The notes under the pieces: generated by a model
Databases searched by the model: none
The model's input: the letters and a program-made list of their open reading frames with translations, nothing else
Told to the model about the DNA's origin: nothing
Shown here: positions 38,964-50,800 of the stretch, piece by piece
Layout of the letters: every line of letters begins with the position of its first letter
Numbering within the stretch: position 1 is the first letter of the stretch
Assembly: GCA_051294375.1 (NCBI GenBank)
Contig: CM119269.1
Coordinates: 17,656,265-17,720,264 of the forward strand
DNA: 64,000 nt
Direction: 5' to 3'
Source of the DNA: Paraspadella gotoi
Taxonomy: Eukaryota > Chaetognatha
Made by a program: the position numbers and the translations under genes

Positions 38964-39657
38964 CTCTGTTTTGGTTTTGTTTTTTTGTTCTTTTGTTTTG
39001 AGTTTTGGTTTTTTTTCGATCCGAGTCGGGGTGAAAGGGGGAGAGAGTTTTGTGAGTGTGGGAGGAGATGATATCACAGCTCGTTTCTTTGTTACGCGGA
39101 GTCGAAATCCTACTGCGGTTTTTTTTTTCTCTTGGGCTTCGGTGGGTGTTTTAAGTATCCGTAATTATATTCTTTGTTTTTTTTTAATTCAATCCTTTTT
39201 ATAAAATTATTGTGTAGTATTTTGGTTTTTATTTAAGATCGGAAGGTGTCCTTCGTGGCGCCACCAGGGCGGCAGGTCGTAGACGAAGGTGGGAGGGGGA
39301 GACAGCGTCGCCCGACGAATTCGATGCCGTTTAACTTTCGTCAAACCATCGTTCGTTTCTAAAATTTAAAATTTAACAAGTTAGATTTTAAATATTATAT
39401 TTCTAAGTACAATTTTCAGTTGGTTTTTTTTTATTATTCTTTCCCGTCGTTTTCGTCTCTCGCCGCATTTTTTTTTCTGACTCGATGATCAAAAGGGAGT
39501 TTCATTATTCTTTACGAAGCCGAGTTACGATTCGAGTTAAACGCTGCAGAGAGAGGAGAGAGAGAGAGAGAGAGAGGGAGAGAGGTTTTGTGGTTTATAA
39601 CGAGAGAGAGGAGGAGAGAACGAGAATGAGAGAGAATGAGCGAGTCGCAAGGATATT

Positions 39658-39722
<65 letters not shown>

Positions 39723-39749
39723 GCTCCGTTCCGGAGCCCCGGCTACATC

Positions 39750-39818
<69 letters not shown>

Positions 39819-40040
39819 GCGAAGCAGGAGATGATAAAGGGGAAGGTGAGGAGGAAGGGGAGGAAGATAAGTAGAAAGGGAGGCGGTGAGGAAGATGAGG
39901 GTTGAGGAGGAAGGGAGGAGGAGAATCAAGGAGCAGCGACAGCCGCGGCGGAGCAGAGGCAGAAGTTCGCCGCCTTTCGGTTTACATTCGAGAAACGAGT
40001 GATAAAAGAAATCGAGAAGAAGAGAGAGAAAATAAAGACC

Positions 40041-40127
<87 letters not shown>

Positions 40128-40130
40128 AGA
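39658..40130 (+). repeat. Cluster of (GA)n arrays near the palindrome centre (left arm)
   Basis: Three long GA arrays (about 39658-39720, 39756-39816, 40045-40130) separated by purine-rich, mostly non-repeat sequence. The inverted CT arrays lie at about 43462-43552, 43780-43853 and 43892-43949. This is the densest polypurine region of the window and lies 5' of both glypican copies. Confidence 0.92.
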
Positions 40131-41099
40131 GAAAAAGAAAGTCGCCGGAAAAGAAACTGGAACTTCCTTCGTGAAGAAAAATCACGGTCGAACTGATGAT
40201 AATCTCACCGAAAGAGAGAGAAAAAACTCGGTTTTTTTTTCGTCGAATAACGAAAATAATTTGTCATTTTTTACGTCGGTTCCTCAGCCAGCTTATCATA
40301 GCCGAGAATCTGACTTAAGTTCGCCAATGAGAACGAAATTGAAGAGATAGAGTCTTGACGTCCTGCAATAAGAGCGAGATGCGGAGAGAGAACCGACCAA
40401 TCAGAGCTCGGACCTCGAAGTGAAATGAAAGGCGAGGGTTCTAAAAAACATTTTTTTCGGTATCGCGGGTCTCTCACGGAAGAAAACTTGCCGCGTGTGT
40501 GAGAGTCTGCGGTATTTGTGTGTGTGAGTGTGAGAGAGAGAGAGAGCATGTGTGGGGCGACGGAGACCGGACTCCAGGGGCGGTAGGTAGATCCCACCAC
40601 CCGACTGTGGGGGAAAAGAAGTGAGGGAAATTAGAAGAAAACACTTTTTTAGTTAGAAAAACGCGTATTTCGGAAAAACGAAGTCAAAATTAAAAAACTT
40701 ATAAACTAAGGTGGTAAAACCCGAAAAAGATTCTAATTTTTTGACGATGAATGACACGTGGTTACTGGTAAGGTTTCAGCTTTGGAATGACTGTATTGAA
40801 AAAAAAATTATTGTAAAATTTTTTTCAGTGTGTTCGTTTTCTTTCTTTTTTTGGCGATCTCTTCTTGCCAACTAAAAGATCATTTTGAGCCCTGAAATTT
40901 AGGGTAAAAAAAAATTTTTTAAATGATGTTAAAAATAGATAAAAAATTATGTTAAAATGGGATGAAATTGCGTTAAAAACCTGAAATATATACAAAAACC
41001 CCAACGGACCTCGGCGAGCGTACAAAAAAAGGCCGCGTCTTTAAGTTGAAACGATATTTTGAAATAACCTCGATATATTTAAAAGAGTTTTCCCCCCAG

Positions 41100-41243
41100 A
41101 AAATTTCTTGCCTCTCCACAAACGAAGCCGCAGTATTTCTTCAAAAAAGAAAAGCGTATCAATTCTGCCCCAATGACAACTACAGCTCGACGCCCGCCGA
41201 TTATCTATTTTTGCAAGAGAGAAAGCGAGAATATAAAAACTTT
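41100..41243 (+). CDS. Possible 48-codon exon, opposite in direction to the adjacent left-arm glypican
   Basis: A symmetric phase 0-0 exon between a strong acceptor (gttttccccccag) and a GTAAAG donor. It reads KISCLSTNEAAVFLQKRKAY, then QFCPNDNYSSTPADYLFLQE, then RKREYKNF. It lies in the left arm of the large palindrome, on the strand opposite to that arm's glypican copy. The right-arm counterpart (42358-42499, minus strand) is two bases shorter and out of frame. No family recognised and no partner exon confirmed. Confidence 0.35.
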
Positions 41244-41563
41244 GTAAAGTTTACGATTATAACTTTTTGTTATTTTCGGTTTTTTTATAATGCTTTTTTT
41301 TACTTGTTTTGTTTCATTTAATTTAATTTTTAAAAAAATTGTTTGTTTATACAGTTATTTGTAATATAATTATACTTATGAAATATTTTAAGTTAATAGT
41401 ATGGACAACTGACCGACCAAAAATATTCTATCATTACTTTGAGCTCAACTGCCGTGACTAAAAAGGTTTTTCCGTTTCTTTTGATCATATGGGCTCGCGA
41501 TTTATTGCTGGATGCCCGGAGTTTCGCCGAGTCTGTCACGTCGAAGGCGGCCGCGAGGGAAAC

Positions 41564-41614
<51 letters not shown>

Positions 41615-41788
41615 GAGAGAAGAGAGAGAGAGACGAGAGAGAACGAGAGAGAGAGAGAGAGAGAAAAAAAGTTAAAAAGTTTGGAAAAGAGAGTTTTAAT
41701 AAACCCCAATTTGCGAGTCACTAACGTTCGAAATTTGGGCCAAAGATTTTTCTCCATTTGAACATCGTTTACGTCTAGTCGCGCCTCA

Positions 41789-41847
<59 letters not shown>

Positions 41848-41992
41848 TCTCTCTCTCTCTCTCTCTCTGTAATCGCTCTCTCTCTCCATCTCTGTCAGAT
41901 CTCGGTAGATCCGGAAGGAAATCCCCGACGGTCCACCCGGCACTCACTCTCCTACACGTACCAGTTCACATCGTCTCTCTCTCTTCTCACCC

Positions 41993-42017
41993 NNNNNNNN
42001 NNNNNNNNNNNNNNNNN
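41993..42017. other. Assembly gap, 25 N, at 12.3-kb inverted-repeat centre
   Basis: Exactly 25 N, flanked by CT microsatellite, between the arms of the large inverted duplication. Confidence 0.97.
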
Positions 42018-42357
42018 CTCTCTCTCTCTTCGGTTTCCCTCGCGGCCGCCTTCGACGGTGACAGACTCGGCGAAACTCCGGGCATCCAGCAATAAATCGC
42101 GAGCCCATATCCATCAAAAGAAACGGAAAAACCGTTTTTAGTCACGGCAGTTGAGCTCAAAGTAATGATAGATATTTTTGGTCGGTCAGTTGTCCATACT
42201 ATTAACTTAAAATATTTTCATAAGTATAATTATATTACAAATAACTGTATAAACAAACAATTTTTTTAAAAATTAATAAATTAAATGAAACAAAACAAGT
42301 AAAAAAAAGCATTAAAAAAAACCGAAAAATAACAAAAAGTTATAATCGTAACTCTAC

Positions 42358-42499
42358 AAAGTTTTTATATTCTCGCTTTCTCTCTTGCAAAAATAGTAAT
42401 CGGCGGGCGTCGAGCTGTAGTTGTCATTGGGGCAGAATTGATACGCTTTTCTTTTTTTGAAGAAATACTGCGGCTTCGTTTGTGGAGAGGCAAGAATTT
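42358..42499 (-). pseudogene. Right-arm, frameshifted counterpart of the possible exon at 41100-41243
   Basis: Same splice signals and most of the same codons in reverse orientation, but small indels (shortened A and T runs at the start, one extra A in the A-run, a lost base near the DYLF codons) break the frame. Here the right arm is the damaged one, the reverse of the glypican situation. Confidence 0.4.
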
Positions 42500-42955
42500 C
42501 TGGGGGGAAAACTCTTTTAAATATATCGAGGTTATTTCAAATATCGTTTCAACTTAAAGACGCGGCCTTTTTTTGTACGCTCGCCGAGGTCCGTTGGGGC
42601 TTTTTGTATATTTTCAGGTTTTTAACGCAATTTCATCCATTTTAACATAATTTTTATCTATTTTAACATCATTTAAAAAATTTTTTTTACCCTAAATTTC
42701 AGGGCTCAAAATGATCTTTTAGTTGGCAAGAAGAGATCGCCAAAAAAAGAAAGAAAACGAACACACTGAAAAAAATTTTACAATAATTTTTTTTTCAATA
42801 CAGTCATTCCAAAGCTGAAACCTTACCAGTTACCACGTGTCATTCATCGTCAAAAAATTAGAATCTTTTTCGGGTTTTACCACCTTAGTTTTATAAGTCT
42901 TTTTAATTTTTACTTCGTTTTTCGCGAAATACGCGTTTTTCTAAGCCTCTGCTTA

Positions 42956-42965
42956 NNNNNNNNNN
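42956..42965. other. Assembly gap, 10 N
   Basis: Ten N inside the right arm of the large inverted duplication; the left arm is continuous at the corresponding place (about 40630). Confidence 0.97.
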
Positions 42966-43506
42966 AACTTTCCCTCACTTCTTTTCCCCCACAGTCGGGT
43001 GGTGGATCTACCTACCGCCCCTGAGTTCGGTCTCCGTCGCCCCACACATGCTCTCTCTCTCTCTCACACTCACACACACAAATACGCAGACTCTCACACA
43101 CGCGGCAAGTTTTCTTCGCTGAGAGACCCGCGCGATACCGAAAAAAATGTTTTTTAGAAACCCTCGCCTTTCATTCACTTCGAGGTCCGAGCTCTGATTG
43201 GTCGGTTCCCTCTCAGCATCTCGCTCTTATTGGCAGGACGTCAAGACTCAATCTCTTCAATTTCGTTTCTCATTGGCGAACTTAGTCAGATTCTCGGCTA
43301 TGATAAGCTGGCTGAGAAACGACGTAAAACATGACAAATTATTTTCGTTATTCGACGAAAAAAAAACCGAGTTTTTCTCTCTCTTTCGGTGAGATTATCA
43401 TCGAGTTCGACCGTGATTTTTCTTCACGAAGGAAGTTCCAGTTTCTTTTCACGGCGACTTTCTTTCTCTCTCTCTCTCTCTCTCTCCTCTCTCAGTTCTC
43501 ATCTTC

Positions 43507-43556
<50 letters not shown>

Positions 43557-43777
43557 CTCGTCTTTATTTTCTCTCTCTTCTTCTCGATTTCTTTTATCAC
43601 TCGTTTCTCGAATGTAAACCGAAAGGCGGCGAACTTCTGCCTCTGCTCCGCCGCGGCTGTCGCTGCTCCTTGAATTCTCCTCCCTCCTTCCTCCTCACCC
43701 TCATCTTCCCACCGCCTCCCTTTCTACTTATCTTCCTCCCCTTCCTCCTCACCTTCCCCTTTATCATCTCCTGTCGC

Positions 43778-43854
<77 letters not shown>

Positions 43855-43888
43855 GATGTAGCCGGGGCGTCCGGAACGGAGCATTCCT

Positions 43889-43950
<62 letters not shown>

Positions 43951-44639
43951 AATATCCTGCGACTCGCTCATTCTCTCTCATTCTCGTTCTCTCCTCCTCT
44001 CTCTCGTTATAAACCACAAACCTCTCTCCCTCTCTCTTCTCTCTCTCTCTCTCTCTCTGCAGCGTTTAACTCCAAATCGTAACTCGGCTCGTAAGAATAA
44101 TGAAACTCCCTTTATGATCATCGAGTCAGAAAAAAAATGCGGCGAGAGACGAAAACGACGGGAAAGAATAATAAAAAAACCAACTGAAAATTGTACTTAG
44201 AAATATAATATTTTAAAATCTAACTTGTTAAATTTTAAATTTTAGAAACGAACGATGGTTTGACGAAAGTAAAACGGCATCGAATTCGTCGGGCGACGCT
44301 GTCTCCCCCTCCCACCTTCGTCTACGACCTGCCGCCCTGGTGGCGCCACGAAGACACCTTCCGAACTTAAATAAAAACCAAAATACTAACAATAATTTTA
44401 TAAAAAGGATTGAATTAAAAAAAACAAAGAAATATAATTACGGATACTTAAAACACCCACCGAAGCCCAAAGAGAAAAAAAAACCGCAGTAGGATTTCGA
44501 ACTCCCGCGTAACAAAGAAACGAGCTGTGATATCATCTCCTCCCACACTCACAAACTCTCTCCCCCTTTCACCCCGACTCGGATCGAAAAAAAAACCAAA
44601 ACTCAAAACAAAAGAACAAAAAAACAAAACCAAAACAAG

Positions 44640-44961
44640 ATGGCGAACGACAGCGAATCGATCGCCGACGTGTGTTGGAACTCCTTGACGCTTCCGGTTT
44701 ACAAAATCGAGATTAGGCGCGAACGGGCGACGACGGCGGCCACGACGACGACTACGACGACGCGCCCCTCGAAGCGGAAATCTCCCCACAGCCTCGTCGA
44801 CGGCCTCGACGGGCGACGCCAAAGTCTCCGCGGCGTCGCCAGGAGTCGACGGACGACGAACGGTTCGGCGCGGCGAAGAATCAAAGCGGCGGCGTCGATT
44901 TTCGTCGCCGTCGTCTTCGCCGTATTCACCTTCGTTTCCCAAGTGGGAGCCGTTAACACAG
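44640..44961 (+). CDS. Glypican exon 1: start codon and signal segment
   Basis: Codes residues 1-107 and ends in phase 1 at a GTAAAA donor. The ATG has a favourable context (acaagATGgcg). About 80 hydrophilic, Arg- and Thr-rich residues, including a run of seven Thr (35-41), precede the hydrophobic core [13 protein letters not shown] (87-99). An internal or late signal is unusual; it could act as a very long signal peptide or signal anchor. An alternative is translation from a downstream start in a shorter transcript, but no other ATG is visible in frame before the hydrophobic core. Confidence 0.85.
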
Positions 44962-45733
44962 GTAAAAAGTTGTATGATTTTTGTGTTTGTTGATTTTGTC
45001 ACTTGCTAAATTTTTTTTTAGACGAAAGTCACTTCTCCTAATGTAGGAAAGATCTTACAATTATTATATTGAAGAAACATTAAAGCTACAGACCAAATTC
45101 CGACCAAAAATGAAAAAGCATGCTGAAGCGGTGAAAAAGTGACGGGGCAAAAGTTAAGAACAAGACCTGGATAATTAGTAAATAGTTATCGTCCTTTGGT
45201 GTCCTTTGTATTTCTTACATTATTATTTTTCAGTTTTATTAAACTTGGCTTTACTGTAGAATTCGATCCGAATACCTAATTCCTCTTGTGAGTCAACTGA
45301 GTTTTCATTTAATGTGTAAATGGTCCGCAAAAGGTAATGGATTATTAAATCTAATTATCGAATGCGGAGAAACAGGAGTGAGCTACGGAGTGAACCAAAA
45401 TGTGTTGTGTTTCTACGTCTCCGAGTGAGGCGGTGGCGTTTGAACAATGACGCGGGGGCAAGGGGGGCGTGCGAACGTCCCTGGTGGGTCGTCTTCGAGA
45501 CCCGGTGGCCCCGAGTGGCCCGTGAGACTCCGATGCCGAGCACGATTCGCGACGAGGAGTCAAAAGTTGGGCAAAGGACGACCCTTGCCACCAAAGACGA
45601 CGACTACGACGACGACGACGACGACGACGTCCGTGACGAGGATTGTCACCGAAGTGACGATGACGAAACGGGACAGATTTGTTTAAAGGAAAAAAAAAAA
45701 ACTGTTTTGAATGGCGCGCGGTTATTTGAGAGG

Positions 45734-45808
<75 letters not shown>

Positions 45809-47801
45809 CGGAAATTCTTGGAAGAAGCAAAGTTCATCTTGGTGCGAAAAAAGGAAATCAAACAAAAGAGAATCGAAAGGAGGAGAAAAAAGGAAAAATA
45901 TTTCGTTTTTCGTCCAAAAGTAAAAAAGTAAAAAAAAAAGTTTAGAACCGGGATCGAACGGACGACCTTCCCTCTCGCCGTATAAAGGACGGAGACCGCG
46001 TAGGCCCTCTAAAAGCCAATCTAAAAACTTGCGTGGGTGTCTGGAATGAAGTGGTAATCCAGGAAACAAGATTGCTAGTTAGTTGCGAATTCAGAGTCGT
46101 CAAACAATCGAATGTATAAAGAAAGATGTAAAATCACTGTTTCCCTTAAATTCATAAAATATAATCATGTATATTTAATTATAAGTACGTAATATTCTCA
46201 ATAATTTAAATCCCTTTTCTATGTTCTTTTTCCCTTCCCTCTTCTCTCAAGGCTGTCACGAGGTGAAACGCTCCGCCCCATCAGTCGGCCTCTCCCGCAC
46301 CGACGTCCCCTTCTCCCCCATCGTCGGCGAGCGACTTCAGTTCTGCAGCAGCGGCGGCGGCAACGGCACCTGCTGCACCCGCGGCATGGAACACAAACTG
46401 TCGGCCAGGTGCCGCGTGGACTTTGACGACAGCCTGCGCGAATCTACCAAACACCTCCGCCGCCTCTTCACAGCCCAGACGGCACGGTTCGACCAGTTCT
46501 ACGCGCGCCTCCTCGACAACGGGGAAAAGGACCTCAACAAAATGTTCCTCCGCACCTACGGCGCCCTCTACGAGCAAAACTCCAAGGTCTTCGAGGATCT
46601 CTTCCGAGACCTGAGGAAGTTCTTTCGCGGGGGCAACGTCGATCTCGGCGACGTGATGGACAACTTTTTTGCCGAGCTCCTTAAGAAGATGTTCCAGTTG
46701 TTGAACGCGCAGTACCAGGTGCGTTTGGAGGGTAGGGTACGTGGGAGTTGGCGGGAGGGATGAGATTTGTGACGGTGTTATGGAGACTCCCGGGCTTAAC
46801 GTTTGGACCCGGCACGGTTTAATTCGAGACTAATAGGGTTGATTGGTGGAAATTGTCATTTAATTTTCGCAGACACCTGCAAATTGGAAATAAAATACTA
46901 GAAATAAATATATTATATATTTTGACGCTGAATTTTTTAATTGGTCTGCTACAAAATTCGATCTGACGCTTGAATCGAAAGTCCCTGGGTCCAAAACTAA
47001 AAATAATTAAAAATAAATCGAGTTGCCTTAATTTTTTTCCGGAGATTCTCGATCGATTACCCAGCAGGATTTTTTGACGGGAGCCGAAAAAAATAACTTA
47101 AAAGGAAAAGAAAATGTCAATTGCTCATCGTTAAAATAGGAACTTTTAAAATTGGGGAAATAAAAAATAAATAAAACCTTCCAGCCAACCTCTGGATCTT
47201 GAAAATCAAATAAAAGAGGAGCGCAATTTCTTCCTTTTTTTTTAATATTAAAGACGCGATTTTCTCTTAAAATTCTCGATCTTTCGATCGAAGTCTCCCA
47301 TTCTCATTTCGTGTCATCGATCCATCGTAGGGAGAAAACTTCTTTCCCCTCCCCGTAACAGAAAATCCAAAAAAATATTAAAAAAGCGAGGGCTCTTTTC
47401 TTCTTAATCATTTCCCGTCAAATGAGGGACAAAAGAGAGTCCAACCGACCGAAAACCTCTACTGACGAAACGATTAAAGGTATTTTTTCAAGGGATTAGC
47501 GTCGAGAAGATTACAGATTGTCCACATTCTCTCCGTCTTTTTCCTCGTCTTTCTTTCCACCCCCCCCCCTACCTCCCCTCCGCCACCTTCTCTGTTTCTC
47601 GATGAATGGCCAAACAAAACCGGATATTCGCCCTGTTTTTATTTCTTTCTTTCTTTGTTTCTCCCTTTTGGTCGAGAGAGCGGGGCCACTGGATTGTTGA
47701 CACAATACCTGGTGTGTGCAGGGAGAAAGAGAGAGAGAGAGAGAGGAAGAGGAGAGTGTGTTCTCGCGGGGCAAATTTGCCCTACTTACCTCTCAGGGCA
47801 T

Positions 47802-47869
<68 letters not shown>

Positions 47870-50800
47870 GAGGGAGAAAGAAAGAAAGGTGCCACCGTCT
47901 TTGTTGCCAATCGATCAGTAAGCAAAGATCAGAACACAAAGACGTTACGCGCCTCTCACCACGCTAATTTTTGCTCGTCTTGTTCCGCCCGCTCATTTTG
48001 TTTGCTCGTATGTTCTATATAAAAAAGGCTATGCATATTGCACAACACATAGAACAACTTCGTCAAATCAAAATCCAAGCCTCAAATTCGACTTTCAATC
48101 AGATAAAATTGTAGTTATGACTTAGAGACCAACCGACCAATTAAATAGGTTCATTTCTCAGCTATAACAAAAGACATAGGATTCTCCCTTTTACCTAAAT
48201 AAGGATGATACCGCATCTACCCAAGAGAATCAAACTCCCCAGTCAAATGGCAGTCGACAAGATTGACTGCACCGATTGAATGATTTGCACCAAACAGTCC
48301 AAACAGTCAAACCCCCTCATCCAATTTTTACTCTTCAGTTCGACGAGGGTTACCTCACCTGCGTCACCGACCTTATGGAGGAACTGAAGCCCTTCAAGGA
48401 CGTTCCGCAGCGGCTCACCCTCCAGGTCAAGCGTTCCTTCACGGCGGCGAGATCGTTCGTCCAGGCGCTGGCCGTCGGGCGCGACGTCATCCATCGATCT
48501 TCGGAGCTGCAGCCGTCGCAGCTCTGCCACGTCGCCCTGATGCGGATGAAGTTTTGCCCACACTGTCAGGGCCTGCCCGCCATTCGACCCTGCAACTCCC
48601 TCTGTCTCAACGTCATGAAGGGATGCTTATCGCAGCAGGTAGGGCGGAGGGACTGGGAGGAAGTTAACGGGGTGGGTGGCTGGGGGCGGGGTTTTTGTCA
48701 GAATATCTCGATATAACTTTTTCTTTCATCAATTGATAAATTATCTTTTTTTATTTTTATTCTTCATTTTTATTTTATGAAAACAATTATTTTCCTCCAT
48801 TTCTCTATTCTTGACTTTTTTTAATTGTAATTGTCGTTTTCTTTCATATTCAATCGTTCTCTTTCTGATCGGTATTCCGTTCTCCCTCAGTCCGAACTGG
48901 ACAGCACCTGGAACAAATTCACGGACGCGTTGACGATGCTCGCCGATCGCCTCGAAGGTCCCTTCAACATCGAGCAAGTCGTCGACCCGATAGACGTCAA
49001 AATCTCCGAGGCCATCATGAATTTTCAGGATACGAGCGCCGAGGTGAGAAAAAGAGAAAGAAAAAAAGAGAAAAATATAAATTTGCATGAGGATATGGCA
49101 ACAGCCGGGTTGCCTGTGATGCCCATTGCGATGGGGCATCTCACTGTTGGCTTTGGGTTCTTCCGACCCTCAGTGACGCCTCCAATCACTAGCGCGGTTA
49201 CCCTAGGACAGTCTCAATGGAACACAAGCCTGGGATGGTGTATTCACCCTCTGATCCAATGGTATTGGCTGAGCGATGGTGGATGTGAGGCGGTGTGAAT
49301 ATACCGCCACAAGGACTCATTTTATGACATACAGACTAACGGTGCAACCAACTTGACCTGAAGATCACACCGAAGGAAGGATATATGTACATATGTGTAT
49401 TGAATTCATTGCGAATTTAGTTGACCCTTCCCATTTTCCACAGGTCTCGAAGCGTGTCTTCAGGCAATGCGGCACTCCGGACTTCAACCACAACCGGCGG
49501 CGCCGCTCGGTCAGCGCCCGCGCATCTCTTCGTACCCGACGCGGCGCGGAGACACCCGAAGCGTCCGACGCCGACGACCGCGACCGTCGCGACGCCTTAG
49601 CCGATCGGCGTCGACTGGCGGCGCTGGGCATCACTTCTCTTAGAGTTGACGACGCAGAGGGTGACGACGTCATAATTGACGAAGGCGGTGTCGATCCGGG
49701 CGTCCCGGTCAGTTTTCCCGACGCGCCCGGCAGCGGCGGTGCACGTCGCGGTGGCGCCGGTGGACCCAAAAACGACGGCGTCTTCGTGGAGATGAACTAC
49801 GAGCGTGGCGGATTCAGTGGCGGCGCCGGTTCCGGCCTCGGCGTCGGTGGCACTCGTCACAATCCCCACGGGGAATCCCTGGACTTTCTCGTCCGCGAGA
49901 TGAAGTCGAAGATCAAGATCTCCCGCAGCATCTGGACGCACCTGCCCCACAACGTCTGCAACAACGAGAAGATGCTGGCGGCGGAGACGGCCGACGAGGA
50001 GGCGTGCTGGAACGGGCGCGGCAAAGGTCGATACGAGCCGCTCGTCGTGGCCGACGGGTTGAAGGCACAGACGAAGAATCCAGAGTTTCCTTCCATTTCC
50101 TCGCACAACGAACTTCTTAAGCCGAACAGCGTCATTCAGGTCTGTGAAGAATTGTTTAGGTTTCTCTTTTTCCATTGTTATATCAACGCTGGAAATGGAT
50201 ACAGATGTATCTGATTGATCAATGATCAATTAGGTTGTCTCTCTTAAATTGTAATGCGTGAATCATGTGGTAAAAACTCGAGTAACAGGTAAAAATAGAT
50301 TTACTAAATTTTAACATTTTAGCATTTAACAAGGATTTTGATTTTTCCGATTCCATCTGCGATGATATCTTAGATTTTATAAAAATAACTTTGTGTTTCA
50401 AAACGATTAATTTCTATTTTAACTATTTCATCTTGTAAAAGCCAAATTATCAGTTTTGTTTCTATTTTCAATTTTGAATGAATGAAAGAAAGATCAGTAA
50501 TACTTCTTCGAACATTTCTTGGGACATTTTTGGATCTTTCTTGAACCATTATTCAGGAACAACTGGTGGCGCTGCGATCGATGACGCAACGACTAAAAAA
50601 CGCCTACAACGGAATGGACGTCGAATGGCCGGAAACTGAGCCAAGCGTCATCTGGGCGGGAAGCGGAAGCGGCGACGACAACGCCGAGCGAATCGACGAC
50701 GACGACGACGACAAAGAAGACTACGCCGAGACGGGTTCCGGAATTGAGGGAAGCGGCGCCGGCGACGTCAACGCCGCGGCAGAGACGCCGCGAGATCGGC

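Larger units (their letters stand above)
29221..41570 (+). repeat. 12.3-kb inverted duplication, left arm (contains frameshifted glypican)
   Basis: Matched in reverse complement by about 42027-54307. Outer boundary at TAGCTGAGGTTAAAATA (29221), inner boundary in the (GA)n tract near 41570. The arm holds the minus-strand glypican copy, the possible exon at 41100, a tRNA-like element and a 22-bp minisatellite. Confidence 0.93.
42027..44639. other. 5' flank of the intact glypican, CT-rich
   Basis: Contains the frameshifted exon-like island on the minus strand (42358-42499), a 10-N gap, CA/CT tracts near 43050 and the large CT arrays. A 5' UTR exon or promoter of the glypican probably lies here, but no core promoter motif stands out. 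Confidence 0.55.

Noticed and set aside
49365-50229. Long minus-strand and alternate-frame ORFs opposite glypican exon 5
   Set aside because: Shadows of a GC-rich coding exon whose plus frame has correct splice phases and glypican motifs.
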